The translations under genes and the position numbers were made by a program. A stretch of 45,554 bases of DNA. Origin: Actinobacteria bacterium 69-20 (lineage in GTDB: Bacteria; Actinomycetota; Actinomycetes; Mycobacteriales; Nakamurellaceae). Shown piece by piece: positions 27,154 to 37,061 of this stretch (positions within the stretch are counted from its first letter, which is position 1; the number at the start of each line of letters is the position of its first letter). The notes under the pieces were generated by a model that searched no databases, had not been told where the DNA came from, and saw only the letters and a program-made list of their open reading frames with translations. The stretch spans positions 1 to 45,554 of the forward strand of contig MKSW01000032.1 of assembly GCA_001897425.1 (NCBI GenBank), in the 5' to 3' direction.

Positions 27154-27875
27154 GGACCTGAAGAACATGACGCTCCGCGGGCTACTTCCGTGTCGCCACC
27201 CAGCGTCGACCTCGACACGTAGCAGAGATTTTCACCACCCGGCGCCCGACGCCGGAGTCACCCCACGAGCGACGAGGCTTCAGGTGCACAGGCGGCCGGG
27301 GCCGATCCTCGTGGCAACGAGAGCGCCAACTGTCATGCCAACCGACCTGCCAAAAATAGGCAAAGGTTGCGGCATGCGGTACGAGGAGACACACCTGTGG
27401 CTCACTTTCCGGCACGCCGCCCAACCGGACCTGTGTGGGCGAAGCAGGGGCTCGTGACCGAGACGGAGCACGGGTATGTGGCGAGCGCACACATCATGAA
27501 CGCCTTCATGCCGTTGCCACCGCGGGCAGGTACCGGCGACTAGTAGCGGACGGTCGACGGCCGCGAGAACAGCACAGGCCCCGTCCTGCTGTCACAGGTG
27601 CGGGCGTCCGCCGGCAGCCGGCTCGGCGAGACGCAGCGGGACCCAGGATGCGCCCCTGCCGGGCGGCTCAAAAGTCGGCACAGGCGATTGGGACCACCAG
27701 TGCAAACGCGCCTTATCGCTGTCGATGCCACAGTCTCAGGTCGCAAGTGGTGATTCATTCAAGGCAACTCCGCCGGCCGAGGGCCCGGGTGCCTGCGACC
27801 ATCGACAGGCCCAGTAGCAACCACGTACACTGTGAGCGTCTGATAGCGGTGAGCAGTTCGAAAGGTGCGGCGGCT
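27154..27875. other. Long intergenic region with gene debris
   Basis: About 720 bases lie between two toxin-antitoxin modules. I see no complete gene. A 27-codon frame with a ribosome-binding site is listed separately (27374). Another frame near 27448-27543 reads LVTETEHGYVASAHIMNAFM before its stop and may be a scrap of a lost gene. A likely promoter for the next antitoxin is near 27825-27845 (TACACT). Confidence 0.4.
27374..27457 (+). pseudogene. Possible N-terminal stub of a Fic-family protein
   Basis: ATG 27374, seven bases after AAAGG, opens a 27-codon frame beginning MRYEETHLWLTFR. Fic proteins of the DUF4172 type often begin with a similar M-x-Y-x-x-T-H-P-W-L/I-T-F block. The frame then diverges and stops. 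No Fic motif (HPFxxGNGR) is found downstream, so at most the first dozen residues survive. Chance similarity is possible. Confidence 0.25.
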
Positions 27876-28448
27876 ATGACGGTCAGCGAGTTGTTCCACG
27901 CGCATGGCATCGATCTGGACGAGCGCCAGGCGATGGAGTTGATCGAGGCAGCGCTGGCGGCGGCCCCGAGCGCCACGCCTTCGCCATCACCCCTGACACC
28001 CGACGAGGCTGCGATCTACGACGAGGCCGGCATGGTCGAGGACGTCCAGGCACTGCAGCAGCAGGCCGCGGACTCCGCGGCACGTTTCCTCGCGCTGCTG
28101 GCGACTGCGATCCCGGTGGCCGAGGCCGCAGCGCGTATCGGCGTGTCGCGGTCGCGGATGCAGCAAATGATCGCGGCCAGGGACGTGTGGGCGCTGCGCC
28201 AGGGCTCCCGCTGGCTACTGCCGGCGATCCAGTTCGATGAGGACGCACTCATTTCCGGATGGTCGACCTTCGCGAGAGCGTTTCCGGAGTCGGCGCATCC
28301 GCTGGAAATCCTCGGGCTCCTTACCTCAGCGCAGCCCGAGTTGCACGTGGGTGGCCGACCGCAGACGGTAATCGACTGGCTGCGCGGCGGCGGCTCACCA
28401 CTCGCTGCGGCATCGCTCGCGGCCGGACTGCGCGACATCGCAGCCTGA
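27876..28448 (+). CDS. Antitoxin of a RES-type toxin-antitoxin pair
   Basis: This 190-residue protein is encoded just before a RES toxin gene. Residues 1-60 are acidic and helical. A MerR/excisionase-like helix-turn-helix follows (VAEAAARIGVSRSRMQQMIA) with the wing VWALRQGSRWLLPAIQFDE. The C-terminal part (LEILGLLTSAQPELHVGGRP then QTVIDWLRGGG) matches the toxin-binding MbcA/ParS/Xre C-terminal pattern, in which a conserved G-G-R-S/P-x-x-D/E-W-L occurs. It should repress its own promoter and mask the toxin's NAD-binding cleft. ATG 27876 follows AAAGGTG. Confidence 0.85.
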   Translation: MTVSELFHAHGIDLDERQAMELIEAALAAAPSATPSPSPLTPDEAAIYDEAGMVEDVQALQQQAADSAARFLALLATAIPVAEAAARIGVSRSRMQQMIAARDVWALRQGSRWLLPAIQFDEDALISGWSTFARAFPESAHPLEILGLLTSAQPELHVGGRPQTVIDWLRGGGSPLAAASLAAGLRDIAA

Positions 28449-28460
28449 CCAGCGGCGCCC

Positions 28461-29117
28461 ATGGCCAAGCTGCCTCTTCCGCCCGCCGACCTCGCCCGGG
28501 ACATCGGAATCCGCGCCGAGGAGTTTCGGCGGGTCACGCCGGAGACTCTGCTCTGGCGAATCCACCGAATCCGCGGTGGCCACGTCACGCCGTGGAATCA
28601 GTTGCGACACTACGGGCCGACCGACGCACGATTCGAACCACACCCGCCGCCTGCCGGCGAGCACCCAGACCGCGCCGTCTGGTACGCCGCAGCAACGCCC
28701 CGCACCGCACTCGCGGAGGTGTTCCAACGGACCCGCACCGTACCCCTGAGTGACACCTACCATCTCACCGCAGTCAGGCTCACCCGCACAGTGCGGCTGC
28801 TCGACCTGACTGGCGAACCAGGATATGGCGCGTGGGCGACACGGGCCGGCGCTTCAATGGCGCTGTCCACCGGACGCCACGACTACACATCCGCCTGGGC
28901 CCGGGAACTCTGCGACCAGTTCCCTGACCTGGACGGTCTCGCATACCGGGCAGCCATCGAGGGCGGCCTCGCCATTGCGCTGTTCCTACCCGCAGAAGAC
29001 GCCATGCCACACCAAGCCGTCACCAGCCGCGCGCTCAGCGACCCCGCCCTGGCCAGCCGTATCGCCGGAGTCTGCCACACCATCGGATACCGAATCGTCA
29101 GCCCCTACCGACCCTGA
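28461..29117 (+). CDS. RES-domain toxin
   Basis: This 218-residue RES domain protein probably degrades NAD+. Family residues visible are Arg in LLWRIHRI, Tyr in RAVWYAAATPRTALAEVFQR, the catalytic-region Glu in the same block (ALAEV), and the C-terminal segment ending IGYRIVSPYRP. RES toxins such as MbcT deplete NAD+ when the antitoxin is lost. It starts 12 bases after the antitoxin stop. There is no frameshift. A chromosomal tRNA-Thr fragment and terminator follow 150 bases downstream on the other strand. Confidence 0.87.
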   Translation: MAKLPLPPADLARDIGIRAEEFRRVTPETLLWRIHRIRGGHVTPWNQLRHYGPTDARFEPHPPPAGEHPDRAVWYAAATPRTALAEVFQRTRTVPLSDTYHLTAVRLTRTVRLLDLTGEPGYGAWATRAGASMALSTGRHDYTSAWARELCDQFPDLDGLAYRAAIEGGLAIALFLPAEDAMPHQAVTSRALSDPALASRIAGVCHTIGYRIVSPYRP

Positions 29118-29265
29118 CCCGACCGCCACAATCGTGCCCCAACGCGGGGCGACGAGCCGGTCCCAGGGCGACGACCTCTACCGATGGCACGAGCCGGTTC
29201 GCGCGTAGTTACTCGATGCGCAGTGGCTACTCGCGTGGCTACTCGGTGCCCTGTTCGTGATCATG

Positions 29266-29306
29266 AAAAAGGCCCCTAACCTGGCTGTCCGTGCAGGTGA
29301 GGGGCC
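29266..29306 (-). terminator. Rho-independent terminator behind the tRNA-Thr fragment
   Basis: On the minus strand GGCCCCT (29300-29306) pairs with AGGGGCC (29271-29277) and five T residues follow (29266-29270). It stands 13 bases behind the tRNA 3' end, the normal place for the terminator of a tRNA gene. Confidence 0.85.
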
Positions 29307-29318
29307 GTGTCGCTGCCG

Positions 29319-29365
29319 AGCCGCCTCGGGGAATCGAACCCCGGACCTTCTCATTACGAGTGAGA
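29319..29365 (-). other. 3' fragment of tRNA-Thr (CGU), probable attachment site
   Basis: The minus strand holds a tRNA-Thr from base 27 to the discriminator. The anticodon stem is TCTCA/TGAGA with loop CTCGTAA (anticodon CGT). Then follow the variable loop, the T-arm CGGGG-TTCGATT-CCCCG, the acceptor strand AGGCGGC and a discriminator T. The D-arm and 5' acceptor strand are absent on the 29366 side. An anticodon-to-3'-end fragment is the classical attachment core left by tyrosine integrases. It places the integrated element to the right. Confidence 0.85.
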
Positions 29366-29423
29366 TTGTCGACGGCATATTTCCGCAGGTCACCATGCAT
29401 TTTGGAATCTCCATCAAAGCCGT

Positions 29424-29441
29424 CGTGCCCCATACGTGCCC
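29424..29441. repeat. CGTGCCC direct repeats, possible integrase arm sites
   Basis: CGTGCCC occurs at 29424-29430 and again at 29435-29441, 11 bases apart, so on the same helix face. The pair lies 60 bases inside the tRNA-Thr attachment core. This spacing and place fit arm-type binding sites of a tyrosine integrase. No integrase gene is present to confirm it. Confidence 0.5.
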
Positions 29442-29542
29442 AATGAATTTCGACTGCGAGGTCGTCGGTGAGGTGCTGATGGGCGCACGGCAGCACGCGA
29501 CAACGCCCATCCTGGACGGTGCTTCGACCGTCGCGCACACGT

Positions 29543-29779
29543 TCACGAGGCGCGCGCCGCGCGGCCGGCGGCTGCAGTCGGGATCTCCAGCATCGCACCG
29601 TCGACGTCGTCGAGGTCGACGCGGACCGAGCGTTTGCCGAAGCGGTAGGCGCGGATCGTTCCGTCGGCGATACGCCGTCGGATGGTCTTGCCGCAGCAAG
29701 CGGCGTAGTCGGCCGCGTCGGCGATACTCGCGAGCCTTCGTTCCGGCGTTCTCATCGCAGTGCGTGCGCTGGTGGTCAT
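29543..29779 (-). CDS. Excisionase-like helix-turn-helix protein
   Basis: This 78-residue DNA-binding protein is of the HTH_17/excisionase type. The helix-turn-helix is RRLASIADAADYAACCGKTI, and the wing is IADGTIRAYRFGKRSVRVDL, with the Y-R-x-G-x-x-x-x-x-x-x-x-D pattern of the family. ATG 29779 follows GAAGGGAG. Excisionases are normally encoded beside the integrase gene and the attachment site. Here the attachment core is only 180 bases downstream, with no integrase between. It would direct excision of the element if an integrase were supplied from elsewhere, or act as a regulator. Confidence 0.82.
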   Translation of the reverse strand: MTTSARTAMRTPERRLASIADAADYAACCGKTIRRRIADGTIRAYRFGKRSVRVDLDDVDGAMLEIPTAAAGRAARAS

Positions 29780-29963
29780 GACGCGCTCCCTTCGGGCCGT
29801 TGTCAGTAACGACTTCCTGCCCCAACTAGGTGCGCGCCCCGCGCGGTAGTGGTCGACTTTCGCTGCTACTGGTTGAACTCAGTGACGCAGACGTCCTACG
29901 TGGATATGTACCGTTATCCCCAAACTCAGCATTGCGCCTGCGCCGCGGTCAGCGACGGTCGGA

Positions 29964-32768
29964 TCACAAGTCCACTTCCGCGAGCTTGCGGAGGAATGGC
30001 GAAGCATGTGCCCGGAGAGCTTCGATGAGCGACTCGACCTCGGGTATGTGCGTTGTGGCCGCGTTGATACCTTGGCCGACGTGAGCGGCAGCCCGTTCGC
30101 CGGACGACTTGATGATTGCGAGGAGTTGCGGCACCGCGAATGCCGCGACTGATGCGTCCTCTGCTGCGCGCCGCGCGAGGCCCCGTATCGCCGCGAGTCG
30201 TACTCCCGTGTCGGGATCGCGTGTAGCTGCCAGGAGGAGCAACTCATGTCCAGATCTACGGGCCAAAACCGCGATGCCTGATTCCCGCTCCTGCTGATTG
30301 CCCGCAAGCAGCCTAGCGAGTGCTTGCTCCCAATGCTCGTTTTCCGGTTCAAGTTCGAGGAACAGTTCCGCGAACGCGGGGCCAGCCGGGGTCGTGGAGA
30401 AGAAAGCTGAGACAGCTTTCTTGGATTGAGCGACACTCTGCCCGTGGCATGCGCATTGACGCAGCACTTCTCGGTCGCGATCAGGAATCCGATGCGCGTT
30501 GGCTGCCAGGAGTTTCAGCGCATCGGTCTTGCGATCCTGCAGCGGACTGATACTTGTTAGGCTAGTGACGACGAGGTTCCACGCGTTCGCGCGCGTCGCG
30601 CCTGGCCCAACTAAGGCCATTTGGACAGCCACGCGATATACATCGACGCCGCCCATCGAGTATCCATTAATTTCGGCGTTGTATCTGTCGATCGCCCGTG
30701 AGCATGCGTCAATTACAGCATTTGCCTCATCTTCGGTAAGAGTATCGAGACTAACACCAGAACTGAGCGCCGAGAGCGTGTCGTTCCGGATTCGGGCGGA
30801 TAACGCACTGCGGGCTTCCTCGCTGTTCGGGGCACGGAAGGCGACGAGCAGCATGTAGATCCAGCAATCCTCTGGAAGCGCGTGAATTCGGGCGTTGATC
30901 CGTTCCTCACTCTCGTTAACCACTGCGAGACTCAGGCTTTTCAGGGCAGCGTTAAGCGGGTTCTTGAGCAGTTCGGGCGAGTCAGGCGGAAGGTCCACAG
31001 TGAGGTCAATAATCCGCAGCTCTTGTTGCTTTGTGAAATGAAGCCGAAGGCCAGATAGCGCTTCTAGGAGCTTGTGCCGATGGTCTGAGTCAAGATTGAA
31101 CTTCTGCAGAAATCCATCGTGTGAAGTGAATGACCTTGACATATACTCGACCCAATGCTGGGCTGCGGCGGTCGGTAAGAAGTCGCCAGCTATTTGAATG
31201 GAAGAAAGGTCGGCCATGATGGACGTAGGTGTTGACCCACTTGGTTTTATGTTTGCAATGTAGGCGTTGATTGCCGCAAGTGGCCCTTCATTTCGCAGAT
31301 GTTTGAGCGCGAGGCTGAGCTCCTTCGCGTAGCCCGCAGTTCTCAGAGTTTCGAGCTGGTCTTCTATGGATGTGTCGTCGCGTTGCGGCAGTGCTAGGTT
31401 TGCCATCGATCGAAGGTAGGCAGCATATCTTGCCGAACGTCTATTCCCTACAATTCGTGCTGTCAACTCTGCGGACACCAGATCGTTGTGGGTTATATCG
31501 GCTGCGCCTATTGTTCTGGATGGGTCGTGAGCCCAACGTGAGTATGATCGCCTGAGGAATCGGTTTAGGGCATTTTCGACCTTCTCGGTGCGCCACCACG
31601 ATAAGGTGCTGTCGTATGCCTGAACGGTAGTAGCAACGTCGCCCGAGAGCCCCGGTGCGGTGTCAAATAATGCCATTATGCCGGCGGATCGGATCGCCGA
31701 ATTGACTAAGCTGGACGGGAAGCCTGCGTGCATTTGGATGCTTTCCCGAAATGCAGAGCGAGCGCCTTCGATATTCCCATCGTCGAAGAGTGCCCAGCCG
31801 ACCTGGACGGCGAGCCAAGCCTGGTCAGCCGAATACTCGCGGTCTGTACGATGGGACCGAAGTAAATTGATGGCATCATGCCGTCTACCGCGGTCCTGGA
31901 GCGCTAGCGAGAGGCACACTGCATGGGCGACCTGCAGGCTTGGCGGCAGAGTTGTTGTGTCAAGAGACTCCAGTAGGTGTGAATCACCCTCCGTCCACGA
32001 TGCAACCGCGGCTGCAAATCTCCACCCAGGGTTATCGGAGTCCTGTGCGTCCGCTGGACTCGGCACATCGTCATATTGCTTCGCAAAGTGCTCCCAACGC
32101 CTGGAGTCGGCTTCGATGCACAGCGCGGTCGCTTCCGCCCAGTTGATGGGTACCTCGAAACCCTGATTGGGGTGCGGGGCAGTGATGCGCGATGCCAAGA
32201 GGGCATATCGCGGCCACTCGGACTGTGGCAGCTGTGTGATGTTGAAGGTCCAGCGTGAGCCTTCAAATGATTGTAGTTTTCGAGCCTCGGCGGCCATGTT
32301 GATCCATAGACCTGCGCACTCGTCTGAAAGTTGCTGGTCGTCTGGGACAAAAACGCGAATGCCTGCGTCCGTTGTTTCGATGGTTTTGTTATCGAGTCTG
32401 GCCCAGAATTGTTTCTCTTGCTTCGCATCCTGAATCACCAAGATATGTGGTATGTGATGATCCGCCCAGTAGTTGCGATGTTTCTGGTCACCCTCTCGAA
32501 ACCACCAGCCGTGGCGCTCGCCTATGGCGGTGTGCTCCCGGAACCAGGTATCGCCAGTCTTCACCTGGACGCCAATCATTATCCCTAAGTCAACGCCCTC
32601 GCGATCGCGCAGCTGCACGAATAGGTCTGTGCCAAGGTCATGCTTTCCTGTGGAGAGCGGACCCCACCCGAGCCTATCGAAGAAGAGTTTGACGGCGGAC
32701 TCGCCTACGATGCCGAGTTGGACCGACGCAGGTTGACTGATCGAACCAGAACCCGATGGCGGTGTCAC
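29964..32768 (-). CDS. DUF4365-type nuclease domain with long helical-repeat region
   Basis: This 934-residue protein is encoded last in the restriction operon. Residues 10-160 match the DUF4365 pattern: [17 protein letters not shown] with Glu23, [12 protein letters not shown] with Asp48, and [12 protein letters not shown] with Gln68-x-Lys70, an E...D...QxK nuclease-like core. The middle (about 250-450) has TPR-like helical pairs ([33 protein letters not shown]). The C-terminus (about 820-930) has HEAT-like repeats ([16 protein letters not shown]). The GTG at 32768 overlaps the hsdR stop (GTGA), so it is translationally coupled to HsdR. The gene is visibly poorer in G+C than its neighbours (26 of 60 bases at 31081-31140), a sign of separate origin. 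Its role in restriction is unknown. Confidence 0.82.
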   Translation of the reverse strand: MTPPSGSGSISQPASVQLGIVGESAVKLFFDRLGWGPLSTGKHDLGTDLFVQLRDREGVDLGIMIGVQVKTGDTWFREHTAIGERHGWWFREGDQKHRNYWADHHIPHILVIQDAKQEKQFWARLDNKTIETTDAGIRVFVPDDQQLSDECAGLWINMAAEARKLQSFEGSRWTFNITQLPQSEWPRYALLASRITAPHPNQGFEVPINWAEATALCIEADSRRWEHFAKQYDDVPSPADAQDSDNPGWRFAAAVASWTEGDSHLLESLDTTTLPPSLQVAHAVCLSLALQDRGRRHDAINLLRSHRTDREYSADQAWLAVQVGWALFDDGNIEGARSAFRESIQMHAGFPSSLVNSAIRSAGIMALFDTAPGLSGDVATTVQAYDSTLSWWRTEKVENALNRFLRRSYSRWAHDPSRTIGAADITHNDLVSAELTARIVGNRRSARYAAYLRSMANLALPQRDDTSIEDQLETLRTAGYAKELSLALKHLRNEGPLAAINAYIANIKPSGSTPTSIMADLSSIQIAGDFLPTAAAQHWVEYMSRSFTSHDGFLQKFNLDSDHRHKLLEALSGLRLHFTKQQELRIIDLTVDLPPDSPELLKNPLNAALKSLSLAVVNESEERINARIHALPEDCWIYMLLVAFRAPNSEEARSALSARIRNDTLSALSSGVSLDTLTEDEANAVIDACSRAIDRYNAEINGYSMGGVDVYRVAVQMALVGPGATRANAWNLVVTSLTSISPLQDRKTDALKLLAANAHRIPDRDREVLRQCACHGQSVAQSKKAVSAFFSTTPAGPAFAELFLELEPENEHWEQALARLLAGNQQERESGIAVLARRSGHELLLLAATRDPDTGVRLAAIRGLARRAAEDASVAAFAVPQLLAIIKSSGERAAAHVGQGINAATTHIPEVESLIEALRAHASPFLRKLAEVDL

Positions 32769-35700
32769 GACGCATCCTCTGCTTGCCGTTCGGCTTGTTG
32801 CAGGATGAGTTCGGTGGCGGCGGGTTCCTGGTCGGGCGGGTAGCCGTGCTTGAGCAGCAGCCGCTTGATCGAGGTGCGAAGTTTCGCGCGGACGGATTCC
32901 TTGACCTGCCAGTCGGTTTTCGCATCCCGGCGGACGATCGCGGTCAGATCGTGGGCGATGGCCCGGATCGTGTCGTCCTTCATGGCCTCCCGGGCGGAGG
33001 CGTTGGTCAGCATCGCGTCGTAGAACGCCAGCTCGTTGTCCGTGAGGCCTGTTTCCTCACCGCGGCGCCTCTGGGCCGCGATGGCCTGGGCCAGGGCGAC
33101 GATCTCGGCGATCACCTGCGAGGAGGTGATGGTGCGGTTCTGGTAGCGGCCGAGCGCGTCGGCGAGCATCTCGGAGAACTTGCGGCCGGCAACGATGTTA
33201 CGTTTCGCGATGACCTTGACCTCTTTCGAGATCAACCGGCGCACCGCCTCGAGTTGCAGGTTCTTCTGGTCGGACGCCTCGAAGTGCTTCAAGAACTCGT
33301 CATCGATCACGGAGATGTCCGGCTTGGCCAGGCCCGCCGCGGCGAAAATATCGATGACGCCGGTCCCCGACACGTGTGTGGAGACGATCTGCCGGATCGC
33401 CGTGTCCAGCCCGTCTCCGGCGCCGTCCCGGTCGGTGGCCTCGATCTTCGCGATGGAGGCGCGCACCCCGTCGAAGAACGCCACATCATCCCGAATCCCG
33501 ACAGCCTCGGCGGAGGTGGGCACCAGCGCATACAGCTTCTTCAACCGGGCGGTGTGCGCCATGAACCGGCGTTTGAGCGACGGCCCCCCCGGGCCCGGCC
33601 CGGTGTCGAACTCGCCCGCCTCGCCCTCCGACCCGTCATCGGAATCGCTGCCGCGTTCGGATTCGAGGAGGTAGTCCACGGCCTCGGTCACCGCATACAC
33701 GTACGCCTTCGCCCCGCCCGACGAGAGCGTGGTGACCCAGTCGACACCGGACAGAATCCCCGACACCGTCGAGTGTTCGGCGAGCATCTCCGGGATCGCC
33801 GAGGCGCGCACGTCCTCGCCGATCACCCGGCCCCGCTTGTCCCGATCCGTGTAGGTGGTCAGTGCTTCGCGCAGGTCGTCGGCGATGCCGATGTAGTCCA
33901 CGATCAGGCCGGACGGCTTGTCGTGGAACGTGCGGTTCACCCGGGTGATGGCCTGCATCAATCCGGCCGAGCGCATCGGCTTGTCCACGTACATGGTGTG
34001 CATCGGCGGCGAGTCGAACCCGGTCAGCCACATGTCCCGAACGATCACCATCTCCAGCGGATCGCCCGCGTCGCACGCCCGGGCCTTCAAAGCCCTGCGC
34101 TCGGACTTGTTGCGGATGTGCGGCTGGAACGCAGCCGGGTCGGTCGCCGAGCCGGTGATGACGACCTTCACCACCCCGGCATCGTCGTCATCCGAGTGCC
34201 AGTCGGGGCGAAGGGCGACGATCTCCTCATACAAGGCGACCGCGATCCGCCGGGACATCGTCACCACCATGCACTTGCCCGCGAGCACCGCGCGCCTAGC
34301 TTCCCAGTGCGTGACGATGTCCGCGGCGAGCTGCTTGATCCGTTTCTCGGAGCCGACGATGGCCTCGACCTGCGCCCATTTCGATTTTAGCCGCTCGGCG
34401 ATCTCCTCCTCGGAGCCCGTCGTCGCATCATCGAACTCGGCGTCGATCGACTCCCGCGCCGCCTCCGGCAGCTCGACCCGGGCCAGGCGCGGCTCGTAGA
34501 ACACCCTGACCGTAACACCGTCTTCGATGGCCTGCGTCATGTCGTACACGTCGATGTACTCGCCGAAGATTTCCGTCGTGGAGCGGTCCTTCGCCTCGAT
34601 CGGCGTCCCGGTGAACCCAATGAACGACGCTTCGGGCAGCGCGTCGCGCACGTTGCGGGCGAACCCGTCGATCAGGTCATAGTTCGACCGGTGCGCCTCA
34701 TCGACCATCACGACGATGTTCATCCGCTCCGAAAGCAGCGGAAACGGGATGTGCGCGTCGCGCTCGGCCTTCGTGAGCCCGAACTTTTGGATCGTGGTGA
34801 ACACGATCCCGCCCGACTCCCGGCCCGCCAGCAATTCCTTCAGGTGTTCGCGGGTGTCTGCCTGCACGGGGGCCTCGGGCAGCGGGGAGCCGGGTTTCGC
34901 GGCGGCGAACGTGTCATCGAAAAGCTGATCGTCCAGATCGTTGCGGTCCGTGAGCACGACGACGGTCGGGTTCGACATGCCCGGATGGCGCATGACGAGT
35001 CCTGCGTAGAACGCCATCTCCATCGACTTGCCCGAACCCTGCGTGTGCCACACGACACCGATCTTCCCGCCGGAGCCCTCGGAGTCCACCGCCTCCAGGG
35101 TCTCGGCCACGGCCCGGCGCACCGCCCAGTACTGGTGATACTTCGCCACGACCTTCCGGGTGGCCGGCCCGTCGCCGAACGTGGCCACAAAGTTCCGCAC
35201 CAAATCCAGGAACACGGCGGGCTCAAACATGCCGCGCGTGGTGACCTCGATCGACGGGATCCGTTTGCCCTCAGGGCTTTTCGGGTCCCGGTCGGTGCCG
35301 TCGATCGACTTCCATGCCGCCCAGTGCTCCCACGGAGCCGAAAACGAGCCGGCCAGGGTTTCGATCCCGTCCGAGATGACGCACACCTGACTCCAGGTGA
35401 ACGCCTCACCGATCTGCGCCCGGTACGTCTGCACCTGCCGAAACGCGCCCGGCACCTTCGCATACCGCTTACCCGGCCGCTTCAACTCGAAAAGCACCAT
35501 CGGCAGGCCGTTGACGAAGAGCAGGACGTCCGGGCGGCGGGGTTTGCGTTTGCCCTGGATCGTGAACTGGTTCACCGCCACCAGGTCGTTCCGCTCCGGA
35601 TGCTCCCAATCCACCAGCCACGCCCGATCCGAGCGCAACTCCCCGGCGTCGTCGCGAAACTCGACCGGCACCCCGCCGATCAGCAGCTGATAGGCCCGCC

Positions 35701-35959
35701 AGTTCTCCGACTCCACCACGGGCGACTCCGCCCGCCGCACCGTGGCCACCGCATCGGCGACCGCGTCCGCAGGCAGCTGCGGATTGAGCCGCTGGATTGC
35801 GGCCGTGAGCCGGCCCTCCAGGACCACCTCCCGCAGATCGGCGCGCTCGCCACCGGGCTCGCCCGGCGCGATATCCGGGCCGTACACATGCTTCCAGCCC
35901 AACTCGCCCAGAATCTCCAGGACCCACTGTTCCAGTGCATCCTCCGACGGCGCCGACAC
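32765..35959 (-). CDS. hsdR: Type I restriction enzyme, HsdR subunit
   Basis: The 1064-residue motor and nuclease subunit cleaves unmodified DNA after ATP-driven translocation. The N-terminal nuclease domain has [20 protein letters not shown] (Asp and E-x-K). The helicase domain carries Walker A ([11 protein letters not shown]), the [11 protein letters not shown] motif, DEAH ([11 protein letters not shown]), GFTGTPI and, in the second lobe, [15 protein letters not shown] helical C-terminal region for contact with the methylase follows. The start is GTG 35959, one base after the hsdS stop. All key motifs are intact, so it should be active. Confidence 0.95.
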   Translation of the reverse strand: MSAPSEDALEQWVLEILGELGWKHVYGPDIAPGEPGGERADLREVVLEGRLTAAIQRLNPQLPADAVADAVATVRRAESPVVESENWRAYQLLIGGVPVEFRDDAGELRSDRAWLVDWEHPERNDLVAVNQFTIQGKRKPRRPDVLLFVNGLPMVLFELKRPGKRYAKVPGAFRQVQTYRAQIGEAFTWSQVCVISDGIETLAGSFSAPWEHWAAWKSIDGTDRDPKSPEGKRIPSIEVTTRGMFEPAVFLDLVRNFVATFGDGPATRKVVAKYHQYWAVRRAVAETLEAVDSEGSGGKIGVVWHTQGSGKSMEMAFYAGLVMRHPGMSNPTVVVLTDRNDLDDQLFDDTFAAAKPGSPLPEAPVQADTREHLKELLAGRESGGIVFTTIQKFGLTKAERDAHIPFPLLSERMNIVVMVDEAHRSNYDLIDGFARNVRDALPEASFIGFTGTPIEAKDRSTTEIFGEYIDVYDMTQAIEDGVTVRVFYEPRLARVELPEAARESIDAEFDDATTGSEEEIAERLKSKWAQVEAIVGSEKRIKQLAADIVTHWEARRAVLAGKCMVVTMSRRIAVALYEEIVALRPDWHSDDDDAGVVKVVITGSATDPAAFQPHIRNKSERRALKARACDAGDPLEMVIVRDMWLTGFDSPPMHTMYVDKPMRSAGLMQAITRVNRTFHDKPSGLIVDYIGIADDLREALTTYTDRDKRGRVIGEDVRASAIPEMLAEHSTVSGILSGVDWVTTLSSGGAKAYVYAVTEAVDYLLESERGSDSDDGSEGEAGEFDTGPGPGGPSLKRRFMAHTARLKKLYALVPTSAEAVGIRDDVAFFDGVRASIAKIEATDRDGAGDGLDTAIRQIVSTHVSGTGVIDIFAAAGLAKPDISVIDDEFLKHFEASDQKNLQLEAVRRLISKEVKVIAKRNIVAGRKFSEMLADALGRYQNRTITSSQVIAEIVALAQAIAAQRRRGEETGLTDNELAFYDAMLTNASAREAMKDDTIRAIAHDLTAIVRRDAKTDWQVKESVRAKLRTSIKRLLLKHGYPPDQEPAATELILQQAERQAEDAS

Positions 35960-35960
35960 G

Positions 35961-37061
35961 CTAGGCCACCCCCTCGCGGACCCGCACCCGGCCCGACATC
36001 AACAGAGGCAACAACTCGCCACGCGCGCGGGTCAGGTCGGCGATCTCCTTGCCGAGTGCGCCGATAGCAGCAAACAGTGGCTCGGCTGCCGCCTTGAACT
36101 GGGCGAGGTCGTCTTGGTGTGGAGGTGCCACCTGGTATTCCACAATCGCGGACGCCGAGCAGCGCTGGCGACCGGACGAACCGTTCATGTTCTGGATCGC
36201 GTAGTCCCGGAACCGCGGGCTTCGCGTGAAGAGATACGGCCAGTGCGGGCCGACCCGCGGGCGGCCACGTAGTACGAGGAACTCTGTGGACCCGACCGCG
36301 ACCTCGCCATCTTCGAGCACGTCGACAAACGCTACCTTGCCGTTTTCCAAGCACGGCGTGATCCTTGCTAGGAGAGCATCGCCGTTCTGAAAGCGTGCGC
36401 CCCCGGTGGCCGGTCGAATCGAAACCTGGCTGATTCGTGATGAGTCCGTCGGCAGCGCGCTCATGTCGACGTAGGGCGCGTCACCCGTCGGCTTGGGGAT
36501 CTTTGGGTTGACATCCACCAGGTCGCCGAAGGCCATGGTCGTCGAATCCGGTTCGGCATCGAACCTGTAGGAGGCGAACAGGCAACTCGCCTGGTCTTCC
36601 AATCTTGACGCGAGTTGGCGGTTGGTGTCGATGAGGTCGTCGAGCGCACCCAACACCCCAGCAATCCGCCGCTGCTCCTCTATCGACGGTAATTCGAGCG
36701 GGAGCTGCACGAACTGATCACGGGAGAGCGACGGGATGGCGGATCCCGAGTCCATTCCGTTTATGTCGACAGTCAGTAGGTTGTAGTACGACCAAACAGG
36801 ATCGAGCGACGTTCTCGGCTCTAGCCAGTACGCCGTATCGATAACCCAGAAAGGCCCGTTGGCTAGATGAACGCCGCGGTACGCGCCCTTGCGCCCGATG
36901 ACTGGCCGTGGCCCGTGCGCGAGGGATTCGGTTGTCCATCCAACCGGGCCGTTGGTACCGAACACTCTGGCTGCCCCATTGCCGTCGCGATAGTCTCGCA
37001 GGGCTTTTCCATAGCGAAGGATGCAGTGTTCTCCCCACGTCGTCTGTTGCCAACTATTCAT
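35961..37061 (-). CDS. hsdS: Type I restriction enzyme, HsdS specificity subunit
   Basis: This 366-residue subunit recognises the DNA target. It has two target-recognition domains, each followed by a conserved coiled-coil. The first ends in [20 protein letters not shown] and the second in [20 protein letters not shown]. Domain 1 (about 1-160) and domain 2 (about 215-320) differ, so the target should be a bipartite asymmetric sequence. It is at the short end for a complete HsdS. ATG 37061 lies inside the end of hsdM (8-base overlap). The target itself cannot be read from the sequence. Confidence 0.92.
   Translation of the reverse strand: MNSWQQTTWGEHCILRYGKALRDYRDGNGAARVFGTNGPVGWTTESLAHGPRPVIGRKGAYRGVHLANGPFWVIDTAYWLEPRTSLDPVWSYYNLLTVDINGMDSGSAIPSLSRDQFVQLPLELPSIEEQRRIAGVLGALDDLIDTNRQLASRLEDQASCLFASYRFDAEPDSTTMAFGDLVDVNPKIPKPTGDAPYVDMSALPTDSSRISQVSIRPATGGARFQNGDALLARITPCLENGKVAFVDVLEDGEVAVGSTEFLVLRGRPRVGPHWPYLFTRSPRFRDYAIQNMNGSSGRQRCSASAIVEYQVAPPHQDDLAQFKAAAEPLFAAIGALGKEIADLTRARGELLPLLMSGRVRVREGVA

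Noticed and set aside
27435-27875. An N-terminal extension of 147 codons for the RES antitoxin
   Set aside because: The extension has no family residues, and ATG 27876 has a ribosome-binding site and gives a normal antitoxin length.
29319-29400. A complete tRNA-Thr gene
   Set aside because: The anticodon arm, T-arm and 3' acceptor strand are present, but no D-arm or 5' acceptor strand can be found on the 29366-29400 side.
32756-36067. Plus-strand open frames at 32756-34390 and 34691-36067
   Set aside because: Both are antisense to hsdR and hsdS, with low-complexity composition and no recognisable domain.
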